Source of the DNA: Oegoconia quadripuncta
Taxonomy: Eukaryota > Arthropoda > Insecta > Lepidoptera > Autostichidae
DNA: 64,000 bases
Direction of reading: 5' to 3'
NCBI GenBank assembly: GCA_949316235.1
Contig: OX438760.1
Location: 498,501 to 562,500, forward strand
Part shown: positions 19,560 to 30,170 of the stretch, in pieces
Numbering within the stretch: the stretch's first letter is position 1
How the letters are laid out: each line of letters opens with the position of its first letter
Program-made: the position numbers and the translations under genes
Notes under the pieces: model-generated
Databases searched by the model: none
The model's input: the letters and a program-made list of their open reading frames with translations, nothing else
Told to the model about the DNA's origin: nothing

Positions 19560-20258
19560 TTTTTTATTTTTTTATTTATGTGATTTTATTGGGGTGTATC
19601 AGCTTTTTGTTATTCAAAATATGTCTTTGTATATAAACAGCCTCACTCGTATTGGGGTTAAAAAAAGCGATGACTTAGCCGCTTCAGCCTATCGACATGT
19701 CCCTATAAATATTTATGAAATTTTTAATAGGTATTTACTTACTTAGGTAATGCTGTCCCAAAAACAAAAATTGCTGCCTCTTCTCACAAAGAATCTGGTC
19801 CAATGTTGTTGGTGAAACGTTAAATAAAAGCAAATGTCATCAAAAATGTTCTTAATTGCCAATTTGAAGCGGTAGACGTGCGCGGACCGCCGCGATGGCA
19901 CAGCGCACGTACACACAGTAATACAACTAGATATACAATAACAATTTAAGTGCAATTATAAACCTTAAACCATGTGTTACTTGCATATATTTCGATTGTG
20001 AAAAAATAAAAAGTAAATAACTATTTAAGGATTTTAAAAAACCTAACATGTAAAATATGACACTTTAGGGTTCAAGCTGAATCTAACGATATCACGCACT
20101 TCGAAATCGGTCAAGCTGTTTAGGCTACAGGATGCGCCAAAAGGATCTACATATATACATACACTCGAAAAACATTACCTTCCTTTCTTGGACAGTCAGG
20201 TAAAAGAAAACTACAAAAAAAAATCCTTTTTTACACAGAAAGTATTATGCCTTCTAAT
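19560..20258. other. no recognised gene
   Basis: AT-rich; minus frame 19743-19955 shows no motif. ACATTACCTTCC.TTCTTGG.CAGTC near 20172 recurs near 17685, a small unclassified repeat. Confidence 0.35.
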
Positions 20259-20439
20259 TTTAATTTTTCAGGCATGCCGGTTTCCTCACGAAGCTTTCCT
20301 TCACCGTTTAAGAACAGTCGGGTAAATGCACATAAGTAATTAAATTAAATTTAGAAAGTCAGTGGTACATGGCTTGCCTGGGAATCGAACCCGGGCCTTC
20401 CAAATTGGGAGACTACGTCTTAACCGCTGAGCTTAACGC
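20259..20439 (-). mobile_element. SINE-D 5' part
   Basis: Reverse strand: TTAAGACGTAGTCTCCCAAT, box B GGGTTCGATTCCCAGGC, GTGAGGAAACCGGCATGCC. Lacks the (GAT)n end. Confidence 0.8.
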
Positions 20440-20445
20440 ATCAGA

Positions 20446-20536
20446 GCGAGAGCGATTGTTTTGATTTATTCTGTATTTAAAAAAAAAAAAATGCAATGAC
20501 GGCGCCACTGGGCGGTATAAACCCTCTTAACATAAC
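20446..20536. mobile_element. right arm of the TTAA element
   Basis: GAGCGATTGTTTTGATTTAT, then GGCGCCACTGGGCGGTATAA and ACCCTC, followed by TTAA, aligning with 16010-16096. The left arm is missing. Confidence 0.5.
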
Positions 20537-20739
20537 TTATATACCTAAAAGAGGTAATTATTATTATTTATGTATTATTTAATTATTTATCGACTTGGTG
20601 AGTAGAGAAAAATAAAATTTACAGTTTGTTTCAAAAATATTATGACAGCGCTTCTTGTTGCATGTGAGAATACAAATCATTTCTGAACTACAATTTAGGT
20701 GGCCCCCAGATGTAACGCACTAAGCAGTTACTTGCCGCC

Positions 20740-20905
20740 CATGACCGATAATCGGTGACCGATTTTTTGTAGGAGAAAAATGAAACGTAATGATTGCAAT
20801 ATTTCAACGCTCGCGTCCTACAAAAAAATCGGTCATAATATCGGTGATAAAAGTATTGACAAAAAAAACGGCCGATTATCGGCCCTACAAAAAGTCGGTC
20901 GTGGG
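20740..20905. repeat. cluster of inverted CCGATTTTTTGTAGG words
   Basis: GACCGATTTTTTGTAGG (20757) faces CCTACAAAAAAATCGGTC (20817), and a third copy, CCTACAAAAAGTCGGTC, lies at 20884. Probably a small fold-back element; no duplication seen. Confidence 0.4.
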
Positions 20906-21249
20906 GGGAACACTATTCCAGCACTATATAATCATGAAGCGTATATCTAGGTACATATTTCAAAGAAACGTCGTAGAGTGAAGTTACTGGTTGCTGATTA
21001 GATAAGTCACTAGAGAGGAGGCCGGATACAGTGGTAGCGAGAACTTGGCGCTTATTACACGGCAGCTATTTGTGCGACGAACGTGAATGTAATTAAGGAC
21101 GCCCGCGTTCACACCGAATGTTCACAGGTTGTGTGGTAGCAGCATTATTTTAAACCAATATTAAAAAAAATTACTCGTAAGAATCCTGACTCCGAAGATA
21201 CCTTACATCCCATCACTTGATATATTCATTTACACACTATCCCACACAT

Positions 21250-21645
21250 GACGACCGATTGGTGTAGTGGATAGTGACCCTGTCAGCGAAACCAACGGTT
21301 GCGGGTTCGAATCCCGAGAGGGGTAAATGTTTGTGTGATGAATATGAACAGTTTTTTTTTTTTTTTATATGAGAGGGCGGCAAACGAGCATGCGGGTCAC
21401 GTGATGGAAAGCAATCACCGCGAAATGAGTCATAGCTGTTCAAAAAATGTCTGGCTATTTTGGGATCCGTGGTTTTGTTAGAGTCAAGTGAGTCATTCAA
21501 GTGAGTTCCCGAGTCATGGATTTTATATAAATATTTATGTATGTTTATCCGTTATCTAGTATCCATAGCACAAGCTTTGCCTAGTTTGGGACTAGATGAT
21601 TGGTGTAAGTGTCCGAAATATTTATTTATTTATTAACCCAATACA
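21250..21645 (+). mobile_element. SINE-A copy split by a LINE-a piece
   Basis: Head GACGACCGATTGGTGTAGTG through GATGAATATGAACA, then an insert (about 21352-21505), then TTCCCGAGTCATGG to GTCCGAAATATTTATTTATT. Confidence 0.85.
21352..21505 (-). mobile_element. LINE-a 3' end inserted in SINE-A
   Basis: T-run, ATATGAGAGGGCGGCAAACG and CACGTGATGGAAAGCAATCA match the LINE-a 3' end in reverse to 21422. The remaining 80 bp (GAAATGAGTCATAGCTGTTC onward) is unrelated filler. Confidence 0.75.
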
Positions 21646-22054
21646 CAATCTGCTCAGTAGTCTTTCCGAATGCATTCCGCATGATGATAACTGATCCCAA
21701 GATTTTATCGTAGGGCTGACCCACATACACCACTCAAATCACAACATATTTCCAGTTGTATTCATCCTAAAGTCACCTATCTTAAATATCATCATATCAT
21801 TCGGCCAATGTTATTACAATTACATTAAAAAAAGATACGGTCTAACATAGACCTGCAGTGTTTATGTTAATAATTGAACTCGTACGTTTTCATTATTAGG
21901 TCTCTCTCTCTGGTCCATCAGGCTCGGTGAAACAGCAATCAGTGTCAGTGCCTCTCGTGCATACATGATTTTAACTAACTTTCAGGTCAGAAGATAAGAT
22001 AATATAAATCGTCAAATTTCGAGAATATAGTAGTATTCGAGAATATAGACTATT
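21646..22054. other. no recognised gene
   Basis: AT-rich unique-looking sequence. CGAGAATATAGTAGTATT/CGAGAATATAGAC is a short direct duplication at 22018-22050. Confidence 0.4.
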
Positions 22055-22427
22055 TAACCGCCTCCGTGGCTCAATTTAAACAACATTGGGTTTACGAATC
22101 GGAGGTCGCGGGTTCGATTCCCAGCGGGGTACATATTTAAGTACTCGGTTTGGTTGGTGGTAGGGCATTTTAAATGTACGCCTGGCTAGCTACCAGCATC
22201 TTATCTAAATCTGCTGCCAATGTTAATGCAAACAGCAATGTTAATAGCATTGTTGTGTTCCGGTTGTCAGAGATAAGATAGCCAGTCCCCCAAATGTGTT
22301 GGGGTTTCCGGGTCAGTACGCTTCCACTTCATGATTATATAACCATGCCACTTACCAGCCTCATCTTCACTTAACATCAGGTGTGATTGAGGTCACGTGC
22401 TAACCCGTTGTGGATAAAAAAATATAT
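22055..22427 (+). mobile_element. SINE-B copy with small insert
   Basis: ACCGCCTCCGTGGCTCAATT head, GCGGGTTCGATTCCCAGCGG box B, full body. About 28 extra bp (ATGATTATATAACCATGCC) interrupt the CTTCCACTT.CGACCTCATC junction near 22328. A duplicated AATGTTAATGCAAACAGC lies in mid-body. Confidence 0.9.
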
Positions 22428-22608
22428 ATAGTAGTATCACAGATCTTAGTTTGTTTATATAAGGTCTAACAAAATTAACCCAACAAATTTGGCAATAGCA
22501 CGTACATGACAATAAAATAATATATTCATTAAAAAAAACTAGCCTTAAAAATTTTGTTTCCGAGTAAAAAAATTAAACGTAAATGCAAATGAAAATACAT
22601 ATTAACAG

Positions 22609-22853
22609 ACTTACTTCATTTCGATTGTATCTTGTCTTATCAATGAGAAAAAACAGGCAACGATCCATTCATATGGAAGTCGCCAAAGGCCACCATGGGG
22701 TACATGTGGCACAGGGCGCAACCAATCATAGCAAGCCGCGGCGCCGAGGCAAGTGCCGGCGGCGAGCGGCGAGTGGTCGGTAGACGCGGCTTCAAAGATA
22801 TCGCGGCATGTGGTAAAGTACTTAGAGCGCGCGGCCATTAAGATCCAACTCAC
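22609..22853 (-). CDS. candidate host exon (low confidence)
   Basis: GC-rich block in AT-rich surroundings. From an ATG at 22838 the minus frame reads MAARSKYFTTCRDIFEAAST, then DHSPLAAGTCLGAAACYDWL and RPVPHVPHGGLWRLPYEWIV, staying open to ATGAA followed by GTAAGT (22614-22609), a consensus splice donor. This would give 74 codons ending in phase 2. CCAATCA lies inside the block. I recognise no protein family. It could equally be a promoter-proximal GC patch with a chance frame. Confidence 0.25.
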
Positions 22854-22859
22854 AAAATT

Positions 22860-23204
22860 TACATTTCTAAATTTTATTTTTTGAATAAAATCTGTAAATA
22901 ATGTTTTATTTTTTCATAATAGGTACATCCTATACATACACTCTACAACGTTTGTCGGGTTAATTTAGTTAGACCCTATATAATGTTCATTGTATTCAAC
23001 CTGCAAACAGACATGCAAATAGTCAGCGACTATACATAAAAAAAAATACGCAAAATAAGAACTATAATAATAGTGCTGATATTTTTTTTATATAATGTTC
23101 GGAACAAACAAACATTATTATTATTATATCTTTATTGCTCACCAAAATCTGTCCAAAATATCTCTGAAAAAACCTATTTAGGATAAAGGTCGTGAAATTG
23201 TGGT
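22860..23204. other. no recognised gene
   Basis: Strongly AT-rich, with nothing identified. Confidence 0.4.
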
Positions 23205-23468
23205 TTGGATATTAGATAACGGATATACATATATAAATATTTATATAAATATCCATGACTCGGGAATAAATAGAAAGCAAGAAAGAAAATGTATTTATTG
23301 CCAACAAATACAGAAATTTTCGTAGGTATAACATTTTGCATAATTAAATGTATTTGTGGCAAAGGGATTGGGCGTATTCATCACACAAACATTTACCCCT
23401 CGCGGAATTCGAACCCCCACCTTTTGATTTCGCTGACATGGTCACTTTCCACTACACCAATCGGTCGT
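23205..23468 (-). mobile_element. SINE-A copy split by a LINE 3' scrap
   Basis: ATATTAGATAACGGATATAC through ATGACTCGGGAATAAAT, then about 97 foreign bp (AAAGAAAATGTATTTATTGC to GCAAAGGGATTGGG), then TATTCATCACACAAACATTT to CACCAATCGGTCGTC. The insert has the look of a reversed LINE polyadenylation end. Confidence 0.75.
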
Positions 23469-23920
23469 CATAATCATGTCTCTTAAGCAGAAATATTTGC
23501 TGGAAGTATTAATGCGACACCAAATTATTAATTCTCCAACTACGTGCAGTAAAACTGTTATGATTTAACTGCAAATTGAGTAAGCGATTATATCCGTAAT
23601 ATAACGGCGCGTAAGGGACCGCGGATTAACGGGGGGTTACCGCAGCTAACCGCCGGATTACCGCACCATTACCGCTTTATTGCCACGAGCCCCAACGGAG
23701 GACTTAATTGTCTGTTTATTTCATGGATAAATTAAACAATGAGAAAATTTGTCAAAACTGATACGCTAAAAATAAAAGATTGAATTGGATTGCAAATTTT
23801 TTAAACCCCGAAAGAATATGTTCCAATGCATAGTATAGACTTGAATTGATATTATGAATTTAACAGTAATTAATGTTATCGACTTTAATTAAGTAAATGA
23901 ATTTGGTATCCAAAAAATTA
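23469..23920. other. no gene; cluster of TTACCGC words
   Basis: Between 23610 and 23690 the words TTACCGC or TAACCGC appear five times in a GC-richer patch. Otherwise AT-rich and unremarkable. Confidence 0.4.
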
Positions 23921-23921
23921 A

Positions 23922-24114
23922 GGGTTGTGTTGTGGATACCAAATGGTTTACATATTTTTTTTTGTAAATAAATACTTATTATAAATGAAAACATCCATAA
24001 CTCGGGTACTCGTGTCCGTATTCATCATACAAACTTATGGCCCTTGCGGGATTCGAATCCGCGCCCTTTTGGTATAGTGCTCAGAGTTTCTAACCACTAC
24101 ACCAAACAGGTCGA
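23922..24114 (-). mobile_element. SINE-C copy, 3'-truncated
   Basis: GTGTTGTGGATACCAAATGG to ACCACTACACCAAACAGGTC. The CAGCGCCATCTAG end is missing. Confidence 0.85.
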
Positions 24115-24223
24115 TAAACATAGTCGTCCTCCTTGGGGCTGTGGAGTAAAAATGTGACGTTTTCGAATAATAATTTCATCCTACGAAATAACTCTTCATG
24201 AATCTAAATTCAAAATACGTAAA

Positions 24224-24446
24224 AACCGCCTCCGTGGCTCAATGTAAACAACACTGAGTTTACGATTCGGAGGTCGCGGGTTCGATCCCCAGCGGGGTAC
24301 ATGTTTAAGTACTCGGTTTGGTTGGTGGTAGGGCATATTAAAATGTCCGCCTGGCTAGCTACCACCATCTTATCTAAATCTGCCGCCAAGCAGCAATGTT
24401 AATAGCATTGTTATAATGCATAAAAAAAAAAAAAAAAAAAAAAAAA
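24224..24446 (+). mobile_element. SINE-B copy, internally deleted
   Basis: Complete 5' half, then a jump from AATAGCATTGTT directly to ATAATGCATAAAA and a long A-run. Confidence 0.9.
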
Positions 24447-24501
24447 CCTAGAGTCGGCGATAAAGTAATCGCATGCGGGCGAAGCCGCTGACGGATAGCA
24501 T

Positions 24502-24578
24502 AAATAAATATCTTTGCAAGCATCTAGGCTCGTGTTATGGATACCAGATGATTGATAAACTACACAAATACATATTTT
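24502..24578 (-). mobile_element. SINE-C 3' fragment
   Basis: TAAATATCTTTGCAAGCATC, GTTATGGATACCAGATGATT, AAACTACACAAATACAT. Only the 3' third. Confidence 0.7.
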
Positions 24579-24579
24579 C

Positions 24580-25150
24580 GCAAACATGCATGGAAATATT
24601 GTCATTACTTTCGAAAAGAGAACACGCGAAGTATCTAGTTTACGGACAGCGAAAAATAAATCCATTGCAGGAGCGTTTTTTGAATTTGGAAAATTACAAC
24701 GCTCCAGCAATGTTGTATGAAACGGCGTGCTGGGGTTATTATATAACTCTTTGATTGGATCTCTTTTATCATTCTTGGCTTACCAAAATCTCTTTGCTTA
24801 GTACAAATTACGTTCACGTGGCTGTATGCATAAATGCGTTTGCCTTTCGGCACATATGATAAATAGAAAATCGGCGGCAAAGCTGAAAATTCGTCTTGAT
24901 TTGTTATTTAAATATTTATTATTTCCCTGCATTCTTTTGAGAAAAGCACTATATATGCCTCGGCGGAAATGGCAATTGCCTGTCTCGTATTAGTGAATTC
25001 CTCGCCTACGGCTCGGCCTTCAAACTCATAACTCGACCTGCAATTGCCTATTTCCCGGCCTTTGCAATAATGTACTATTACTATCCCGTTGTTAGTTTGG
25101 TATACTAGTTAGACACTACTTGTCATAAATCAACACCAAATTACTGCACA
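24580..25150. other. no recognised gene
   Basis: Frames up to 93 codons overlap on both strands but show no motif and mostly cover repeat edges. Confidence 0.35.
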
Positions 25151-25156
25151 AAAGCA

Positions 25157-25228
25157 AAACAATATGTGCTGCACTTTAGTTTCCAACGGGAAAACAATAT
25201 GTGCTGCACTTTAGTTTCCAACGGGAAA
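25157..25228. repeat. direct duplication, 35-bp unit
   Basis: AAAACAATATGTGCTGCACT followed by TTAGTTTCCAACGGG occurs twice in tandem. Confidence 0.85.
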
Positions 25229-25425
25229 CCAATCCGTTGTTTTGTTGACAATAGGATTTATGAGTCACTCAGCGTTTCAAATTCAAGTTTATTATTTCGG
25301 ATAATCAGATTCATGTGTTAGTAGGACTTAACCTATGTGTTAGTATTGACACCAACTAATTGTTAAATATTTCTACTTTTAATGTTGCGGTTTGCCCATG
25401 ATACAAAGAACTGACGCAGGAGGAG

Positions 25426-25758
25426 CCTTTTTATGCACATCGGGTTAGCACTTGTCCTTAATCACACCTGATGTTAAGTGAAGATGAGGCCGAAGGTGGA
25501 AGCGTACTGACCCGGAAACGCCAACATTTGGGGAACTGGCTATTATTATCTTTGACAACCGGAACACAACAATGCTATTAACATTGCTGTTTGCATTAAC
25601 ATTGGCAGCAGATAAGATGGTGGTAGCTAGCCAGGCGGACATTTAAAATGCCCTACCACCAACCAAACCGAGTACTTAAATATGTACCCCGCTGGGGATC
25701 GAACCCGCGACCTCCGATTCGTAAACCCAATGTTGTTTAAATTGAGCCAGGCGGAGGC
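25426..25758 (-). mobile_element. SINE-B copy, full length
   Basis: TTATGCACATCGGGTTAGCA to GAGCCAGGCGGAGGCGG; box B region GGGGATCGAACCCGCGACCT intact. Carries an extra TTTGCATTAACATTGG mid-body, as at 22200. Confidence 0.9.
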
Positions 25759-26029
25759 GGAGTCTTAAGTCTAGACGTACTCGTAATACATAATACCGGC
25801 TCAACCCGACGTGTCGTGGGGTCGCTTATCTAGCGATTACAGACGTCGTCACGTCCTCGCCGCGCCTGGGCTAATGGATAGATTAGCTCGCGGGGGCACT
25901 TCATTAGAGTTTAGATGGAACGGCACTTTGTAATGGATCTAGAGAGCTAAGTACCTAGAATATATTGAGGGTATAAATATTAGACAGGTTTTTTTTGATA
26001 TAGTATGATGAGCAATAGAACGAATCAGT

Positions 26030-26235
26030 GAAAGGAGATTAACGAAAGCAATATATAACGAAAGCGTGAATGGACGGGTCGGTAAACGTCGACCAAGAAG
26101 GACGTACGTCAATCATGTCACTGACGTACTCACAAAGGTAAGGTTGTCGCGGTTCTGCGAACGCTCAGCTGCTGTAGGAAGATGAAGGTATTGGTCGCCG
26201 TAGACGAGGATTGGGTTCAGGGTCGTAGGTTTCAG
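26030..26235 (+). pseudogene. RTE-like LINE tail, decayed
   Basis: One frame reads ISERRLTKAIYNESVNGRVG, then KRRPRRTYVNHVTDVLTKVR. This resembles the RLTK.IYE..V.G.RGRGRPRR segment of RTE-type LINE proteins and is comparable with 59108. Further downstream the frame is closed. Confidence 0.5.
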
Positions 26236-26439
26236 GCCCCTACCAGGACTGCAGCCACTGATGAACGGTGAAGTAGAAGGTCAGGAAGAAGGTATAGGCA
26301 CTTGTAAAATTTATAAATGATGTAATAATTTAAAGAAATAAAAGGAAGAATGGAAGAATAGTTTTAGTTCGCAAGCTGCGTCAAGACTGACTAGTTTTTG
26401 AAAATAATTTAGAATTCAGAATTTTGAATAATGTTCCAA

Positions 26440-26705
26440 AAAAGAAAACGCCAAAGAGATTATCGAAAAGAAGACAGAATTTAGAAGAGGTTGTACACCT
26501 CGTTACAATGTATGCCGTGTATGAAGCATTTGATGAGAGTGGAAGAAGGAAAAGTAGTATGTCAGGATAGCAGACTCTGCCTACCCGAACAGGAAAGAGA
26601 CGTGAGCATATGTATGTATGTATAATGTATAATCAAGTGTACCCTAAACCGAAGAGCATTTACGAACAACCTTATGAGAGTGAAGGAAGCATTGGAGGTG
26701 TGTCA
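26440..26705 (+). repeat. RTE-like LINE 3' pieces
   Basis: CAGACTCTGCCTACCC..AACAGG resembles 59341-59370 (TCTCTGCCTACCCCTACGGG), followed by a TATGTATGTATAATG tail. A second scrap, AAGTGTACCCTAAACCGAAG (26645-26700), matches 59253-59310 and reads CTLNRRAF-type residues. Confidence 0.5.
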
Positions 26706-26739
26706 CCTTACCGTGGGTGTGATTTACCTACTAACGATT

Positions 26740-27068
26740 GCTTCATAGGAAGATTGACCGACAAACGATAGCTCGACTAACCATTGCTTGATAAATCAAT
26801 TATTCGACAGGTAGATTGACTGACAACTAATTGCTCGACATAACAATTGACAGACATGCGATTGTTCCACTAACGATTGACCGACAAACGAGTGCTTAAT
26901 AGAGCGATTGCTCGACATAACGATTGACAGATAAACGATTGCTCGACTAACGATTGACAGACGAACGATAGTTCGACTAACCATTGACCGATAAACGATT
27001 GCTCGACTAACGATTGACAGACGAATGCTTGCTCGACAGAACTATTGGCAAAATAACGATTGCTCTAC
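26740..27068. repeat. degenerate satellite, about 30-bp unit
   Basis: About eleven imperfect units built from two related 15-mers, CGATTGCTCGACTAA and CGATTGACAGACAAA. The frame across it (26796-26984 minus) is just repeat translation. Confidence 0.8.
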
Positions 27069-27122
27069 AGGCGAAAGAGAAATAAATATTATTTTTACTT
27101 TACTTTTGTTTTTTTAATGCAC

Positions 27123-27162
27123 GACAATACAATACAATACAATACAATACAATACAATAATT
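27123..27162. repeat. (AATAC)n microsatellite
   Basis: Seven AATAC units, probably the reversed tail of a LINE 3' end that runs on to about 27290. Confidence 0.8.
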
Positions 27163-27294
27163 CTTGATTTGTGAATATAGGTAGGTTTACATGTCAAGAT
27201 GTTACAATAAATAATGTGCTCTATATTCTACCTCATACTCAGGTATACAAATAATAATAATAATAATTTAGCATGCACATAAAATTATATTATA

Positions 27295-28159
27295 CAGGGC
27301 GTCCCAAAGTTATGGGACATGAAGGGGAAGTACCTTAAATATTGTAGATAGTGAATTTTGCTCAAAGAAGACTTTATGTTATTTTTAAAAGTTAGTAATT
27401 CTGCATTCATAGATTTTCTAAAAATTACTTGCTTCGGCTGGGAATCGAACCGACTTAAATGTGAAAAAAAAAACACCCTACTTTTATGATGCCAATCGAA
27501 AGAATAGCTAAAAAATAATAACTCTGCCTAAGTAACATAGTATTTTAAAAGAAAGGAACAACATAAAATGATTGAGTCAAATTTCAAGAAAGTTATTTAT
27601 TGCTAAAGTGATTTCTTCTTTTGGGGATACGTGAAAGATATGCTATACAAAAAGCGATACGAGAACGTAGGCGAGTTGCAAACAGAATTGTGCCATATCA
27701 CATCGAGTGTTCACCATAAAATGATTAGAAAATCAACAGGCAGCGGGCTCATTAAAAGATTGGCGATTTGCGTAAGACAAGAGGGATCACATTTTGAGCA
27801 TTTAATTAATTAATTTACAAAAAAATACCTACTTAATTGACTACGGCAGTTTCATGTATGTTTTTTATTTGATTAAAATGATTAATTTCACGTTGTTCCT
27901 TTCTTTTAAAATACTATGTTACTTAGGCAGAGTTATTATTTTTTAGCTATTCTTTCGATTGGCATCATAAAAGTAGGGTGTTTTTTTTTTCACATTTGAG
28001 TCGGTTCGATTCCCAGCCGAAGCAAATAATTTTTAGAAAATCTATGAATGCAGAATTACTAACTTTTAAAAATAACATAAAGTCTTCTTTGAGCAAAATT
28101 CACTATCTACGATATTTAAGGTACTTCCCCTTCATGTCCCATAACTTTGGGACGCCCTG
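27295..28159 (+). mobile_element. Tc1/mariner-type element with 268-bp inverted repeats, 865 bp
   Basis: Begins CAGGGCGTCCCAAAGTTATG and ends with the reverse complement. TA flanks each end (27293-27294 and 28160-28161). The inverted repeats run 27295-27563 and 27892-28159 and differ at only a few positions (for example ATTGTAGAT against ATCGTAGAT). The 328-bp centre keeps only the last part of a transposase gene. The element is an internal-deletion derivative that would need a transposase from elsewhere. Near-identical arms suggest recent activity or gene conversion. Confidence 0.85.
27610..27813 (+). pseudogene. Tc1/mariner transposase C-terminus
   Basis: From an upstream stop the frame reads SDFFFWGYVKDMLYKKRYEN, then VGELQTELCHITSSVHHKMI, and ends near AICVRQEGSHFEHLIN-stop. 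DFFFWGYVKD is the block around the third catalytic acidic residue of mariner-like transposases, and EGSHFEHL their usual ending. The D at 27610 is where the third catalytic aspartate sits. Everything upstream (DNA-binding domain and first two catalytic residues) is deleted. Starts in the middle of the domain, so no start codon is assigned. Confidence 0.8.
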
Positions 28160-28329
28160 TATAGTCAAGCAAAATTTAATTAAAATACAATACAATGTCA
28201 AAGGTTAATTGAATATAAATACAAACAATATAAAATCAACAGTCATCAAACAATGTCATCTTAAATTTAATATATTTCGGTCATATTAGAAATTCATTTA
28301 TATTGTACAAACATTTATCTAGTAATAAC

Positions 28330-28530
28330 TCAATGACACCTGATGTTAAGTGAAGATGAGATCGAACGTGGAAGCGTAATGACCCGGAAACCCACACATT
28401 TGGGGGACTGGCTATCTTATCTCTGACAACCGGAACACAACAATGATATTAACATTGCTGCTTGGCGGCAGATTTAGATAAGATGGTGGTAGCTAGCCAG
28501 ACGGACATTTTAAAATGCCCTACCACCAAC
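28330..28530 (-). mobile_element. SINE-B middle part, reverse
   Basis: ACACCTGATGTTAAGTGAAG to AATGCCCTACCACCAACC. The head and 3' end are missing. Confidence 0.85.
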
Positions 28531-28970
28531 CACATTGTCCTATGCAATTATTTGGATTAGTAGCAGTACTATTTTAATGCTTAATGCTGTGCTAGTAGCT
28601 TAAAATTTACGACAATAAATTCTCGCCGCGTCCTTGGTCCAGTGGCCGCGTGGCTGGAAGCAGCTTCAGTGGAAAATAGTCCGCAAAACTTAACTGAAAA
28701 TTCTTTCGTACAGAATATTTGAGATTACATAGATTACGCAGAGACAAAGTTGGACAGATTCAATGTAAGTACTTAAGTACTTTGTTAGAAAAGTATCGGA
28801 GAATGTCCAGAGTTTTAATTGCTTGCCGTGGGTCGGTCTCAAATATTTGCTGAAGTTGAAATATATCGAAAGTTTAAGACGTAAATTATCCGCCTCCATT
28901 GACTTTAGTGATTTTATAATTGAAGTGTAAATGGACGTTTGATTTCATGCAGATTTCTTATGTAGGATTA
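28531..28970. other. no recognised gene
   Basis: The minus frame 28690-28899 (69 codons) has no motif. Confidence 0.35.
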
Positions 28971-28971
28971 A

Positions 28972-29226
28972 TAATAAATAAATAATAATAAATATTTTTG
29001 CACATACACACAGCGCCATCTAGTTCCCCACTAAGCAACTTGTATTATAGATACCTAAATAAATACTTTTTTTTTGTAAATAAATACACATATAAATGAA
29101 AAACATCCATAACTCGGGAACACATGTCTGTATTCATCATACAAACATATGCCCCTGGCGGGATTCGAACCCGCGACCTTTAGGTATAGCAGCAGAATTT
29201 GTAACCACTACACCAAACAGGTCGTC
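28972..29226 (-). mobile_element. SINE-C copy, full length
   Basis: AAATATTTTTGCACATACAC, CAGCGCCATCTAGTTCCCC, GGGATTCGAACCCGCGACCT, ACCACTACACCAAACAGGTC. A short deletion removes part of the GGTTGATAAACTAC region. Confidence 0.9.
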
Positions 29227-29489
29227 TTGACATTGAAGGTTATTAGAAAATTTAAAAGTCAATATCTATGTTGCAAATGATTTCAGTTAATTTTTTTTGT
29301 AAAGACAAAAAATTTTTTTGCCACAATATTTTTTGTATTAGTCATATTGAAAACAATTCAAATTTTTATTTTATCGTACCAAATTCCACTTGTGTAATTT
29401 ATTATTTACTTAATGTTGGCTTCCGCAATGTGCCTTGAAATTTAGTGAAAAAGACCAATGGCACTGGCCAATACACATTAGCCATATTT

Positions 29490-29562
29490 TATGGTAAAAG
29501 TCCGACATGGCGCCCGGGAAATTTAAAATATGCTGTAAAGTTTATGGTTTTTAAACTTATAT
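29490..29562 (+). repeat. repeat N copy
   Basis: CCGACATGGCGCCCGGGAAA then GTTTATGGTTTTTAAACTT; compare 19312. Confidence 0.5.
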
Positions 29563-29564
29563 TG

Positions 29565-29755
29565 TTTTTTTTTATGCACAACGGTTTAGTACTTGACCTC
29601 AATCACACCTGATGTTAAGTGAAGATGAGGTCGAAGATGGAAGCGTACTGACCCGGAAACCCCAACACATTTGGGGGACTGGCTATCTTATTTCTGACAA
29701 CCGGAACGCAACAATGCTATTAACATTGCTGCTTGGCGGCAGATTTAGATAAGAT
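29565..29755 (-). mobile_element. SINE-B 3' half, reverse
   Basis: ATGCACAACGGTTTAGTACT to GGCGGCAGATTTAGATAAG; the tRNA-like head is absent. Confidence 0.85.
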
Positions 29756-29917
29756 TGTTAGTGTAATATATCGATATCGGAGAAGTTATTGGCATATCTC
29801 GGTAGTTTAATGTTTTTTTTTTTTAAACCATCATCGACGCACCCGCCCCGGTCGGAGATTGATATGCGACTTCGGTTTTCGTAGGGTTCCTATCATGCAA
29901 AATTTGTTTGTTTGTTT

Positions 29918-29967
29918 GTAAACGCTTTATTGTACAAAAAAGCAATACATTAATTTTGCATTGATAC
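29918..29967 (-). repeat. LINE-e 3' end, reverse
   Basis: AAACGCTTTATTGTACAAAA, as at 4428. Confidence 0.5.
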
Positions 29968-29972
29968 AGACA

Positions 29973-30169
29973 TTTTTTTTTTTTTTATACGAGAGAGCGG
30001 CAAAGCATGCGGGTCACCTGATGGAAAGTAATCACCGCCGCCCATGGACACCCGCAACACCAAAAGGGTCACAGATGCGTTGCCGGCCTTTGAGGAGGGT
30101 GTAGGCTCGTTTCTTGAAGGTTCAGGCTCGTTTCTTGAAGGTTCCAATGTCGTACTCGTTCGGGAACAC
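29973..30169 (-). mobile_element. LINE-a 3' end, reverse arm of an inverted pair
   Basis: T-run, AGAGCGGCAAAGCATGCGGG, GGACACCCGCAACACC. A 21-bp segment (AGGCTCGTTTCTTGAAGGTT plus C) is duplicated in tandem at 30104-30145. Ends exactly where a forward copy begins. Confidence 0.85.
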
Positions 30170-30170
30170 C

